A stretch of DNA of 48,851 nt from Intrasporangium sp. (GTDB lineage: Bacteria; Actinomycetota; Actinomycetes; Actinomycetales; Dermatophilaceae). The stretch lies in assembly GCF_030452765.1 (NCBI RefSeq), contig NZ_JAKDLO010000007.1, forward strand, positions 1-48,851, given 5' to 3'. Position 1 is the first letter of the stretch. Every line of letters starts with the position of its first letter. Of the stretch, positions 16,688 through 24,200 are shown piece by piece. The notes beneath the pieces are model-generated. The model was not told the DNA's origin and did no database searches. It saw only the letters and a list, made by a program, of their open reading frames with translations. A program made the position numbers and the translations under genes.

Positions 16688-17694
16688 CGGTCCCTCGTGG
16701 CGAGCACGTCGGCGTAGAGGGAGCACAGCGTGTCGACGGCTTGCCCGGTGCCGTGCACCCGCTCGACCCATGCGTGGCCCGCGGCGGCATCGTGTGGGGC
16801 GCCGACGACCAGGCTGCGGGCGATCTCGACGACGCTCTCGATGTCGTGACCGAGCACCGGCGGCGGGTCCTCGGCGTATAGCGGCAGGGGGACCGGCAAC
16901 AGCAGGGGGGCTCCGGTGCCGAGCGCCTCGAGCTCCGAGGCGGACAGTATGCCGCTCGCCTGCCCGATCACAGCCGTCGCGCCGGCCAGCCAGCCGAGGT
17001 ATGCCGCGTGACCGAGACGCGGGACCAGCTCGACCCCGGCGGCCCGCGCCTCGGCTGCCGCCGGACCCCAGTCGAGCCCGACGATCTGTGCGCCCTCACC
17101 CAGCGCGGCGCGCAGCGACCTCGCGACGCCGAGCTGGCGCTCGAGCCCCTTGACCGCCTCCCAGCGGGAGGCGAAGACGACCCGCGGACGCGTGGGTCGT
17201 GACCACAGGGGCAGCCGGCCGACCTCGATCGGCACCGGGAAGTACGTTGCGTCGGCCCGCCGGCCGAGCACGTGCTCGGCGAGGTCTGGCGTCGAGTACA
17301 GGACACGTTCGGCGATCTGTAGCGCGGCGCGCACGACCGGACCGAGGCCTGGCTCGTACTGCGCCGTGCGCACGTCGGTGCCGTGGCAGTGCAGGACGAA
17401 GCGTCGCACCGCATACCGGCTGTGCCCGAACGTCGCGGCCGAGTGGATGTGGACGATGTCGCGGCGAGAGGCCAGCATCCGCAGGCGCACGAGCCAGGAC
17501 ACGCCGCGCGCCCCCCTCTGTGCCCCGGCGAGCGGCCCGGGCCAACCCAGGTCAGGGTCGGCCAACGGTAGATGGTCCCACCTCAAACCGCGTCGGTGTG
17601 CCTCGTCGAGGAGCTGACGAGCGGTTCCGGCCGCCTCGCCCACGTGCAGGACGCTTGGGTCGGTCACGGCCCGTGCGCCCCGGCTCGTGTTCAT
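16684..17694 (-). CDS. GT4-like glycosyltransferase
   Basis: A GT-B fold protein of 336 residues. The N-terminal part includes SVLHVGEAAGTARQLLDE and IVHIHSAATFGHSRYAVRR with HCHGTD. The C-terminal half has VFASRWEAVKGLERQL, the strand that binds the nucleotide, and ILSASELEALGTGAPLLLP, the region equivalent to the GT4 ExxxGxP block. It overlaps its neighbours on both sides (ATGA type), so it is translated as part of the wbpI operon. The donor is unknown. Divergence from canonical GT4 sequences is appreciable, so the family call is firmer than any specificity. Confidence 0.75.
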   Translation of the reverse strand: MNTSRGARAVTDPSVLHVGEAAGTARQLLDEAHRRGLRWDHLPLADPDLGWPGPLAGAQRGARGVSWLVRLRMLASRRDIVHIHSAATFGHSRYAVRRFVLHCHGTDVRTAQYEPGLGPVVRAALQIAERVLYSTPDLAEHVLGRRADATYFPVPIEVGRLPLWSRPTRPRVVFASRWEAVKGLERQLGVARSLRAALGEGAQIVGLDWGPAAAEARAAGVELVPRLGHAAYLGWLAGATAVIGQASGILSASELEALGTGAPLLLPVPLPLYAEDPPPVLGHDIESVVEIARSLVVGAPHDAAAGHAWVERVHGTGQAVDTLCSLYADVLATRDR

Positions 17695-18830
17695 CGCGCG
17701 AGGAGCCGGTCCACGATGGCCCGGCTCGTCGCGACATCGGTGCTGTTGCTGAGGGCTCGGGCTTGACGGTGGGCCGACTCCTTGAAGCCGCGGACCCGCT
17801 CGGGCGTCAGTGCCCCCAGCGCTGCCGCGAACGACTCCGGCGAGAAGTCGTCCGACACGACACCGAGGCCGTGTTCGCTGACGAAGCGCCGCATCTCGCT
17901 GTTCGGCGTCACGGCCATCGCGAGGCGGGCCTGAAGGAAGTCGAAGAGCTTGTTGGGCAGTGTGTGCTCCATGTTGAAGTTCTGCGGGACGAGCGGGAAG
18001 ATCCCGACGTCATAGCCGTTCAGCTCGCGGGGCAGGTCGCTCGGAGCGACCGGGTCGTGGATCGTGACACCCGGGCCCGCCGCCGCCTGTTCGCGAAGCT
18101 CGGCCAGGTGCTTGCCGCCGTCGTTGGCCGGCACGAGGTAGAGGTCGAGGGTCGCGTTCGGCACCATCCGGGCGGTGTCGATGAGCCGGTCGATCCGCCG
18201 GCCGGGCTCGGCGCCACCACTGTGCACGAGGCGCAGTGGGCCGTCGCCCACGACCGGGGTCGGCGTGAGATCGACCCAGGGGCGCGCGTTGCGGACCAGC
18301 TCGGTTCGCACGCCGTAGACGCGCTCGTACTCGTCGACGATGCCCAGCGAGACGGTCGTCACCGCCGCGCAGGCCGGCAGGTAGGTGCGGCACAGGTGGT
18401 CCATGAACGGGGCCACCAGGAGCCGCCACAGCCGCACCTGGTCACGTTCTCCCGGAGCCCACTCGTGCATGTCACCCCAGACGGGTGCCCCTCGGCTGAC
18501 GGCGAAGGCCAGCCCGAGGGCCCGGGCCTCGTTCGCCACGACCAGGTCGAACCGACTCTCACCGATCAGGCGGATCGCATGCTGGACCGCTGGCGCAGCG
18601 AGTTCGCTGGCGGCATACCGGCGCAGTCCGAGGCGGGCGACTCCGGGAAGCGTCTGCGGAAGCGTGGCGGACGGCGGCACCTCGAGGTGCTCGGCAACGC
18701 CGTCGGGCGTCGGGCCGAAGCCGACCGTCGTGACGTCGCCATGTTCGGTGAGCACGCCGAGCTGACGCAGCACCCGGCCGTCGCGCGCGATCGGGGAAAG
18801 CGAGATGCAGAGGATCCGGTGTCTGCTCAT
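17691..18830 (-). CDS. GT4-like glycosyltransferase
   Basis: A 379-residue GT-B glycosyltransferase. The first domain starts RILCISLSPIARDGRVLRQL and includes VWGDMHEWAPGE; the second contains LRLVHSGGAEPGRRIDRLID and LDLYLVPANDGG. The acceptor-side motif NMEHTLPNKLFDFLQARLAM matches the GT4 pattern for UDP- or GDP-sugar binding. It overlaps wbpI by four bases and the next glycosyltransferase by four, giving strict coupling. Probably builds the same repeat unit that the Wzx-like flippase exports; the sugar it adds is not deducible. Confidence 0.78.
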   Translation of the reverse strand: MSRHRILCISLSPIARDGRVLRQLGVLTEHGDVTTVGFGPTPDGVAEHLEVPPSATLPQTLPGVARLGLRRYAASELAAPAVQHAIRLIGESRFDLVVANEARALGLAFAVSRGAPVWGDMHEWAPGERDQVRLWRLLVAPFMDHLCRTYLPACAAVTTVSLGIVDEYERVYGVRTELVRNARPWVDLTPTPVVGDGPLRLVHSGGAEPGRRIDRLIDTARMVPNATLDLYLVPANDGGKHLAELREQAAAGPGVTIHDPVAPSDLPRELNGYDVGIFPLVPQNFNMEHTLPNKLFDFLQARLAMAVTPNSEMRRFVSEHGLGVVSDDFSPESFAAALGALTPERVRGFKESAHRQARALSNSTDVATSRAIVDRLLAR

Positions 18831-19894
18831 CGAGCACCCAGTGCCTGCTGGAGTGCGTCGACGACGCGGTGCGCGGTGCGCCCGTCACCGTATGGTGCGG
18901 CGTCGGTCGCCGGCGGAGTCGGCCGGTTCACGGCGCCGGACAGGTGCCGCGGGTCGGGGGCGAGGACGTTCCAGCCCAGCTCGACGGTCTCGGTCCACTC
19001 GGTCTCGGTCCTGACCGTGGTGCACGGCACCCGCAGCAGGAAGGCCTCCTTCTGCACGCCGCCCGAGTCGGTCACGACGCCGGAGGCGGCCATGACGAGG
19101 CGGACCAGTTGCGGATAGGACAGCGGGTCGCCCACGTGCAGGGTGCCTTGCTCGAGGGAGATGCCGAAGTCGGCGGCACGAGCCCGCAGGCGCGGATGTG
19201 CCAGCAGCAGCGTGGGCGTCTCGAGGCCGGCCAGGCCGGCGATGATCGAACGCAACCGGTCGGGGTCGTCGGTGTTGTCCGGGCGGTGCAGCGTCGCGAC
19301 CCGGAACGGTCGCCCGTCCAGGCTCGCGGGGAGGCCGGCCGGCAAGCCGCGGACCGCGTCTCGGACCTTGAGCAGGACATCGGTCATGACGTCCCCGACG
19401 AGGACCGAGCGCTCGGCGAGGCCCTCCCGCGCGAGGTGGCCCATCGCCACCTCGGTGGGGGCCAGGCAGAGGTCGGCCGCGTGGTCGGTCAGGACCCGGT
19501 TGTGCTCCTCGGGCATGCGCCGGTTGAACGACCGCAGGCCGGCCTCGAGGTGGGCGACCGGGATGTGCATCTTGACCGCGGAGAGGGCGCCGGCGACGGT
19601 GCTGTTCGTGTCGCCATAGACGAGGACCCAGTCCGGCCGGCGTTCCTCGAGGACCTGGTCCATGCCGGCGAGCATCGCTCCGGTCTGGCGGCCGTGGGAG
19701 GCCGAGCCGACCGAGAGGTGCACGTCGGGGGCCGAGATGCCGAGGTCCCGGAAGAAGACCTCGGACATGTTGACGTCGTAGTGCTGGCCCGTGTGCACGA
19801 TGACGTGCTCATGGCCGGCCGCGGCGATCGCGCCGGCCATCGGGGCCAGCTTGACGAACTGCGGGCGGGCCCCGACGACGCTGAGGATCTTCAC
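18827..19894 (-). CDS. wbpI: UDP-GlcNAc(3NAc)A 2-epimerase (WbpI-like)
   Basis: Non-hydrolysing UDP-HexNAc 2-epimerase fold, 355 residues. Catalytic positions are present: D95 (VYGDTNST), E117 (HLEAGLRS), E129/E130 (MPEEHNR) and H204 (ATLHRPDNTDD). The N-terminus IVGARPQF-type (VVGARPQFVK), HTGQHYDVNMS and SFNRRMPEEHNR resemble WbpI/WlbD enzymes more than WecB, which typically has GTRPE and a different acidic loop. With WbpA, WbpB, WbpE and WbpD encoded 5-9 kb away, the predicted product is UDP-2,3-diacetamido-2,3-dideoxy-D-mannuronate. The GTG start has no Shine-Dalgarno; a TAGGGT lies 7 bases upstream, suggesting a leaderless message. A plain UDP-GlcNAc 2-epimerase remains possible. Confidence 0.83.
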   Translation of the reverse strand: MKILSVVGARPQFVKLAPMAGAIAAAGHEHVIVHTGQHYDVNMSEVFFRDLGISAPDVHLSVGSASHGRQTGAMLAGMDQVLEERRPDWVLVYGDTNSTVAGALSAVKMHIPVAHLEAGLRSFNRRMPEEHNRVLTDHAADLCLAPTEVAMGHLAREGLAERSVLVGDVMTDVLLKVRDAVRGLPAGLPASLDGRPFRVATLHRPDNTDDPDRLRSIIAGLAGLETPTLLLAHPRLRARAADFGISLEQGTLHVGDPLSYPQLVRLVMAASGVVTDSGGVQKEAFLLRVPCTTVRTETEWTETVELGWNVLAPDPRHLSGAVNRPTPPATDAAPYGDGRTAHRVVDALQQALGAR

Positions 19895-19901
19895 GTCGGC
19901 G

Positions 19902-19907
19902 ACCCTA
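19902..19907 (-). promoter_or_regulatory. Leaderless -10 of the wbpI operon
   Basis: TAGGGT on the minus strand followed by exactly 7 bases and the GTG start of wbpI. The identical TAGGGT-N7-start arrangement occurs before the genes at 26452 and 41843. Confidence 0.55.
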
Positions 19908-19961
19908 CCGGCGCACGGCCCCGGTCACCTCGCCGGACAGGTCAGGGACCGACCGCCCGGG

Positions 19962-19967
19962 TAGCAT
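19962..19967 (+). promoter_or_regulatory. Leaderless -10 of the acyl-CoA dehydrogenase gene
   Basis: TAGCAT is followed by 6 bases and the GTG at 19974; no Shine-Dalgarno is present. It faces the wbpI promoter across 79 bases. Confidence 0.5.
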
Positions 19968-19973
19968 CGAGTC

Positions 19974-21134
19974 GTGACGAATCCCGACTTCGACCTGTTC
20001 AGGACATCCGAGGACCACGAGGCCTTGCGCGGGGCGGTGCGCGCGGTAGCCGAGGACAAGATCGCCCCCTTCGCCGCGGAGGTCGACGAGAAGGCCCGCT
20101 ACCCGCAGGAGGCGCACGAGGCACTCGTCGCCTCGGACTTCTTCGCCCCACACGTACCGGAGGAGTACGGCGGCGTCGGAGCCGACGCTCTCGCGACGTG
20201 CATCGTCATCGAGGAGGTCGCCAGGGTCTGTGCCTCGAGCTCGCTCATCCCGGCGGTCAACAAGCTCGGCTCGCTGCCCTTGATCCTGGCGGCCAGCGAC
20301 GACGTCAAGAAGCGCTACCTCACGCCCCTGGCCGCGGGGGAGGCCGCCTTCTCCTACGGCCTGTCCGAGCGGGAGGCCGGCTCCGACACCGCGTCGATGA
20401 AGTGCCGCGCGACCCCGGACGGGGACGACTGGATCCTGAACGGGCAGAAGTCGTGGATCACCAACGCCGGCGTGTCCGAGTACTACACCGTGCTCGCGGT
20501 GACCGACCCGGACGGCAAGCGCGGCAGCAACGTCAGCGCCTTCGTCGTGGAGAAGTCCGACGCCGGGTTCACCTTCGGCGAGAAGGAGCGCAAGCTCGGC
20601 ATCAAGGGCAGCCCGACGCGCGAACTGCACTTCGACCACGTCAAGATCCCCGGCGACCGGCTCGTCGGAGCCCTCGGTGACGGTCTGAAGATCGCGCTGC
20701 GCACACTCGATCACACCCGCGTCACGATCGGGGCGCAGGCCGTCGGCATCGCGCAGGGCGCGCTCGACGGTGCACTGGCCTATGTCAAGGAGCGCAAGCA
20801 GTTCGGCAAGCACATCGCCGACTTCCAGGGCATCCAGTTCATGCTGGCCGACATGGCGATGGAGCTCGAGGCCGCCCGGCAGATGGTCTACGTCGCCGCA
20901 GCCAAGTCCGAACGCCAGGACAAGGACCTCTCCTTCTTCGGCGCCGCCGCCAAGTGCTACGCCTCGGACGTGGCGATGCGGGTGACGACCGACGCGGTGC
21001 AGCTGCTCGGCGGGGCCGGCTACACCCAGGACTTCCCGCTCGAGCGGATGCTGCGAGACGCCAAGATCACCCAGATCTACGAGGGCACCAACCAGGTCCA
21101 GCGCATCGTGATGGCGCGTCAGCTGCTGGGGTGA
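19974..21134 (+). CDS. fadE25: Acyl-CoA dehydrogenase, FadE25-like
   Basis: FAD enzyme introducing a 2,3 double bond into acyl-CoA, 386 residues. Motifs: EEYGGVGADALATC, VNKLGS, YGLSEREAGSD, the FAD-binding SWITNAG, RKQFGKHIADFQ, LLGGAGYTQDFP and the catalytic base E370 in ITQIYEGTNQVQRI. The N-terminal half (DLF...EVDEKARYP...ATCIVIEEVARV) closely recalls mycobacterial FadE25, which as I remember lies beside purE. The natural acyl-CoA is unknown. It overlaps the following glycosyltransferase by four bases, an odd metabolic pairing that suggests later insertion of wall genes around it. The GTG start appears leaderless. Confidence 0.93.
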   Translation: MTNPDFDLFRTSEDHEALRGAVRAVAEDKIAPFAAEVDEKARYPQEAHEALVASDFFAPHVPEEYGGVGADALATCIVIEEVARVCASSSLIPAVNKLGSLPLILAASDDVKKRYLTPLAAGEAAFSYGLSEREAGSDTASMKCRATPDGDDWILNGQKSWITNAGVSEYYTVLAVTDPDGKRGSNVSAFVVEKSDAGFTFGEKERKLGIKGSPTRELHFDHVKIPGDRLVGALGDGLKIALRTLDHTRVTIGAQAVGIAQGALDGALAYVKERKQFGKHIADFQGIQFMLADMAMELEAARQMVYVAAAKSERQDKDLSFFGAAAKCYASDVAMRVTTDAVQLLGGAGYTQDFPLERMLRDAKITQIYEGTNQVQRIVMARQLLG

Positions 21135-22165
21135 CTGACGCGATGAGCGCGGCGCACCCGGGTGACCGCGTCTCAGCCGGCGCGGCAGGCAGCGAGGCCG
21201 ACCTTCCGCCGGTGAGCGTCATACTTCCGGTCCTCGACGAGGAGCGGCACTTGGCCGACGCCGTGCACCTGGTCCTTGCCCAGGACTACGCAGGCCCGTT
21301 CGAGGTCGTGCTGGCACTCGGTCCGTCACACGACCGGACGGACGCGGTCGCCGGCCGTCTGCAGGCCACCGACCCGCGGGTCCGCACGGTGCCCAACCCG
21401 ACCGGGCGCACCCCGGATGCCCTCAACGCCGCCATCGCGGCGTCGACCGGCGAGATCATCGTGCGCGTCGACGGTCACGCGGAGATCCCCGGCGACTACG
21501 TGTCGACCGCCGTCCGTGAGCTCATCCGCGTCGGTGCGGACAACGTCGGCGGCATGATGGACGCCCGGGGCACCGACGACTTCGAGCGAGCCGTGGCCTG
21601 CGCGATGCGCAGCAGGATCGGGGTCGGCAGCTCGGCGTTCCACACCGGTGGGCAGGCAGGGGAGGCGGAGACCGTCTACCTCGGCGTGTTCCGGCGCGAG
21701 GCGCTCGAACGGGTGGGCGGCTACGACCCCCACTTCGCCCGGGCACAGGACTGGGAGATGAACCACCGCATCCGGCAGTCTGGCGGCACGGTCTGGTTCA
21801 TGCCCGAGCTCAAGGTCACCTACCGTCCCCGGAGCACGTTCCGCGGGTTGGCCAAGCAGTACTTCCACTACGGACGGTGGCGCCATGTCGTGGCACGGCA
21901 CCACGAGGGCACCATCAACCTGCGCTACCTCGCTCCGCCGACGATGGTGCTCGGGACGGCCACCGCCCTGCTGGTCGGGGCCCGCTGGAGGCCGGCCTGG
22001 CTCGTGCCGGCGGCGTATGCGGCAGCGGTCACCGCCGGGGGACTGGCCATCGCCAAGGGCGAGAGCATGCGGACCAGGGCGCTGGCCCCGCTCGTCCTGG
22101 CCACCATGCACTGGGCCTGGGGGGCAGGCTTCCTGACCAGCCCGCGGGATCTGGCGAAGTCGTGA
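21131..22165 (+). CDS. GT2 glycosyltransferase, ExoA-like
   Basis: A 344-residue family 2 glycosyltransferase anchored by C-terminal hydrophobic segments (about 265-285 and 290-330). PPVSVILPVLDEERHL opens the GT-A fold; VRVDGHAEIP holds the metal-binding acidic residues, VYLGVFRREALERVGGYD the acceptor loop, and RAQDWEMNHRIRQSGG the catalytic Asp region. The pattern resembles the ExoA beta-glucosyltransferases of succinoglycan synthesis, but the donor cannot be inferred from that. The GTG at 21131 overlaps the dehydrogenase stop (GTGA); the ATG at 21143 is an alternative start. It converges with the DUF6541-like gene over 19 bases. Confidence 0.85.
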   Translation: MTDAMSAAHPGDRVSAGAAGSEADLPPVSVILPVLDEERHLADAVHLVLAQDYAGPFEVVLALGPSHDRTDAVAGRLQATDPRVRTVPNPTGRTPDALNAAIAASTGEIIVRVDGHAEIPGDYVSTAVRELIRVGADNVGGMMDARGTDDFERAVACAMRSRIGVGSSAFHTGGQAGEAETVYLGVFRREALERVGGYDPHFARAQDWEMNHRIRQSGGTVWFMPELKVTYRPRSTFRGLAKQYFHYGRWRHVVARHHEGTINLRYLAPPTMVLGTATALLVGARWRPAWLVPAAYAAAVTAGGLAIAKGESMRTRALAPLVLATMHWAWGAGFLTSPRDLAKS

Positions 22166-22184
22166 CCGCCGGTGTGCCCGCTCC

Positions 22185-24176
22185 TCAGCGTGCGCAGGCG
22201 ACTCGCTCGTACAGCGTGTATGGCGCCGCCGTGGCGACCTGCCGCCAGGCAGACGAGCTGCCGACGTCGTCGATGCCGGCATAGCGCTTCTCCCGCCCGT
22301 TCGCCCAGGAGAAGGGCTGCCCGCCCGTGATCGCCCAGTCCACGTCTTCCCGCTCGGCGGCCGCGCAGACGGCAGGGTCGCTGCCGACCTCGTCGAGGCG
22401 CTTCGCCAGGAGCTGCCGGTCCGTGCTCGTGTCCGCCTTCTCCGTCGGGATCAGCAGCCGCCGGCCGCTCACGACGTAGAGGTAGGTCGCGCCGTTCCAC
22501 GGGTTGGCCGCAACGACGGCGTCCGGCGGCAGGTGGGCGGACAGGGCCCGCAGGGAGCGCAGCTCCTGGTCGCTCACCCAGGAGTCGGCCGGCTTCGGGT
22601 GGAAGTACCGGTGCAGGATGTGCTCGTGCGCACCGACGTAGCCGTGGGTGACCGCCAGGAAGACCAGCAGCGCGACGCCCGTCACAGCCAGACCCGCGTG
22701 TCTGGCTCGGATGACGCGAGCGGCCAGGTCCCCCAGCAGGACGAATGCCGCCGTGGCGGCGATCACCGCGGGAAGGATCGCGACGGACTGCAGTCGGACC
22801 GCGTTGTTGTACCACGGCCAGGTGAAGAACCGGACCGCAGGCGAGTCGACGGCCACGTTCAGCCAGAAGAGGGCGAGGAAGACTCCGAGTCCGAGGACGA
22901 CCCATCGGCTCCCCCGGTGCCGGCCCAACATGGCGAACACGCCGACGAGGACGAGGACGGCGAGCAGCGTCAGGTCCTTGGTCTCGCGCGGCGCGAAGAT
23001 GAGCAGGTCGTGCCACGCGCGGGCCGCGCTCTCCTCGGGCCCGGGAGCCCCGGTGTCGAACATGCTCGCGGGCCGCAGCACCAGCCCGACCGCTCCGACG
23101 AGCAGGACGCCCACGACGATGCCGATGCCCCCGGCCAGCCTTCGCCGGTCGGTCCGATGAGACCAGGCGAAGGCCAGCGCGCGCCCGAGCACGATGAGGG
23201 CGGCGAAGACGCACATCGCGACGAAGGCGTTGGGGTGCGCCAGGGCGACCCCCGGGAGCGAGACGGCCAGCGGGAGCGCGGCGGTGCGGCGCGGCGCGGC
23301 CACGAAGGGGGGTCTGGCGAGTGAGCCGACCACGGACATGACGAGCAGCAGCGCAGCGGGCAGTAGCGCCTGGCCGAAGAGGTTCGGCCACAGCACCCCG
23401 AAGCCCATGAGGAAGTACGGGTAGCCGGTGAAGCAGGCCGAGGCGACTCCGGCTGACACGGCGACGGCGGACCGCCGCCCCAGCAGCGACATCGCCAGGG
23501 CGATGCAGCCCAGTGGCCAGGCGATCCCGACGACGGCCAGCACGAAGACCGTGGTCGCGACGACGACCGAGCTCCCGGTGAGCATGGCGATGCTCGCCGT
23601 GAAGGTGTGGAACGCCGCGGGATAGAAGCCGGTGCCGCTCGGTGACGCGAACCCTGCCGCGTGCAGCACCGAGATGTCACCGTGCTCGAGCATCCACTGC
23701 GCGGCACCGAGGTGGAAGATCGTGTCGGGGTGCTGGGGGATCGCCTCGGGTGTGTCGATCTCCTTGCGGATCGACAGCAGCACGATGGCCAGCGCAGCGG
23801 CGACGCCGACCAGGGACGCGAACAGTGGACCGCCGTCGGGCAGGGTATGCCGTCGGCTCAGCCACCGGCCCAGGGCCCCCACGACGACAACGCAGAGGGC
23901 GAGGCTGACCACGAGGACACTGCTCGTCCACGCGATCCCAAGCGCACCGCATACGACACCGGAGACGGTCAGGAAGCTCGTCGTGAGGACCGGGCCGACC
24001 GCGGCGGCTGCGAGCGGCTTGACGCGGGCCGCGAGTGCCGCCACCGTGCCCGGCACGAAGAGCAGGGCGACCGCCACCACGAAGATCGGGATCGCCTCGC
24101 GCCAGGTCGTCGACCCGGGGATGAGCACGCCCAACAGGTCCTCCGGAAGCTCGACTGGCGGAGGGGCCATCGGCAT
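22185..24176 (-). CDS. DUF6541-like polytopic membrane protein, copy 1
   Basis: A 663-residue integral membrane protein with roughly 12-14 hydrophobic segments to about residue 515 and a soluble C-terminal domain of ~140 residues. Landmarks are STTWREAIPI, the acidic/aromatic loop TPEAIPQHPDTIFHLGAAQW, GFYPAAFH, GVLWPNLFGQ, FFTWPWYNNAVRLQ and, in the soluble part, AANPWNGATYLYVVSGRR. The topology and the early D/H-containing outer loop recall GT-C glycosyltransferases or polymerases that use lipid-linked donors, but I know no proven function. It starts 24 bases after its paralogue's stop, so the two are one transcript. Confidence 0.8.
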   Translation of the reverse strand: MPMAPPPVELPEDLLGVLIPGSTTWREAIPIFVVAVALLFVPGTVAALAARVKPLAAAAVGPVLTTSFLTVSGVVCGALGIAWTSSVLVVSLALCVVVVGALGRWLSRRHTLPDGGPLFASLVGVAAALAIVLLSIRKEIDTPEAIPQHPDTIFHLGAAQWMLEHGDISVLHAAGFASPSGTGFYPAAFHTFTASIAMLTGSSVVVATTVFVLAVVGIAWPLGCIALAMSLLGRRSAVAVSAGVASACFTGYPYFLMGFGVLWPNLFGQALLPAALLLVMSVVGSLARPPFVAAPRRTAALPLAVSLPGVALAHPNAFVAMCVFAALIVLGRALAFAWSHRTDRRRLAGGIGIVVGVLLVGAVGLVLRPASMFDTGAPGPEESAARAWHDLLIFAPRETKDLTLLAVLVLVGVFAMLGRHRGSRWVVLGLGVFLALFWLNVAVDSPAVRFFTWPWYNNAVRLQSVAILPAVIAATAAFVLLGDLAARVIRARHAGLAVTGVALLVFLAVTHGYVGAHEHILHRYFHPKPADSWVSDQELRSLRALSAHLPPDAVVAANPWNGATYLYVVSGRRLLIPTEKADTSTDRQLLAKRLDEVGSDPAVCAAAEREDVDWAITGGQPFSWANGREKRYAGIDDVGSSSAWRQVATAAPYTLYERVACAR

Positions 24177-24200
24177 TGACCCGGCCCGCGCGCGCCCACT

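Noticed and set aside
17199-19118. 639-codon plus-strand frame opposite two glycosyltransferases and wbpI
   Set aside because: No recognisable motifs; the minus-strand genes overlap each other in the tidy ATGA manner of an operon.
18827-19894. Calling the epimerase WecB
   Set aside because: GARPQF, the HTGQHYDVNMS block and the SFNRRMPEEHNR region fit WbpI/WlbD better, and the four partner enzymes of that pathway are present.
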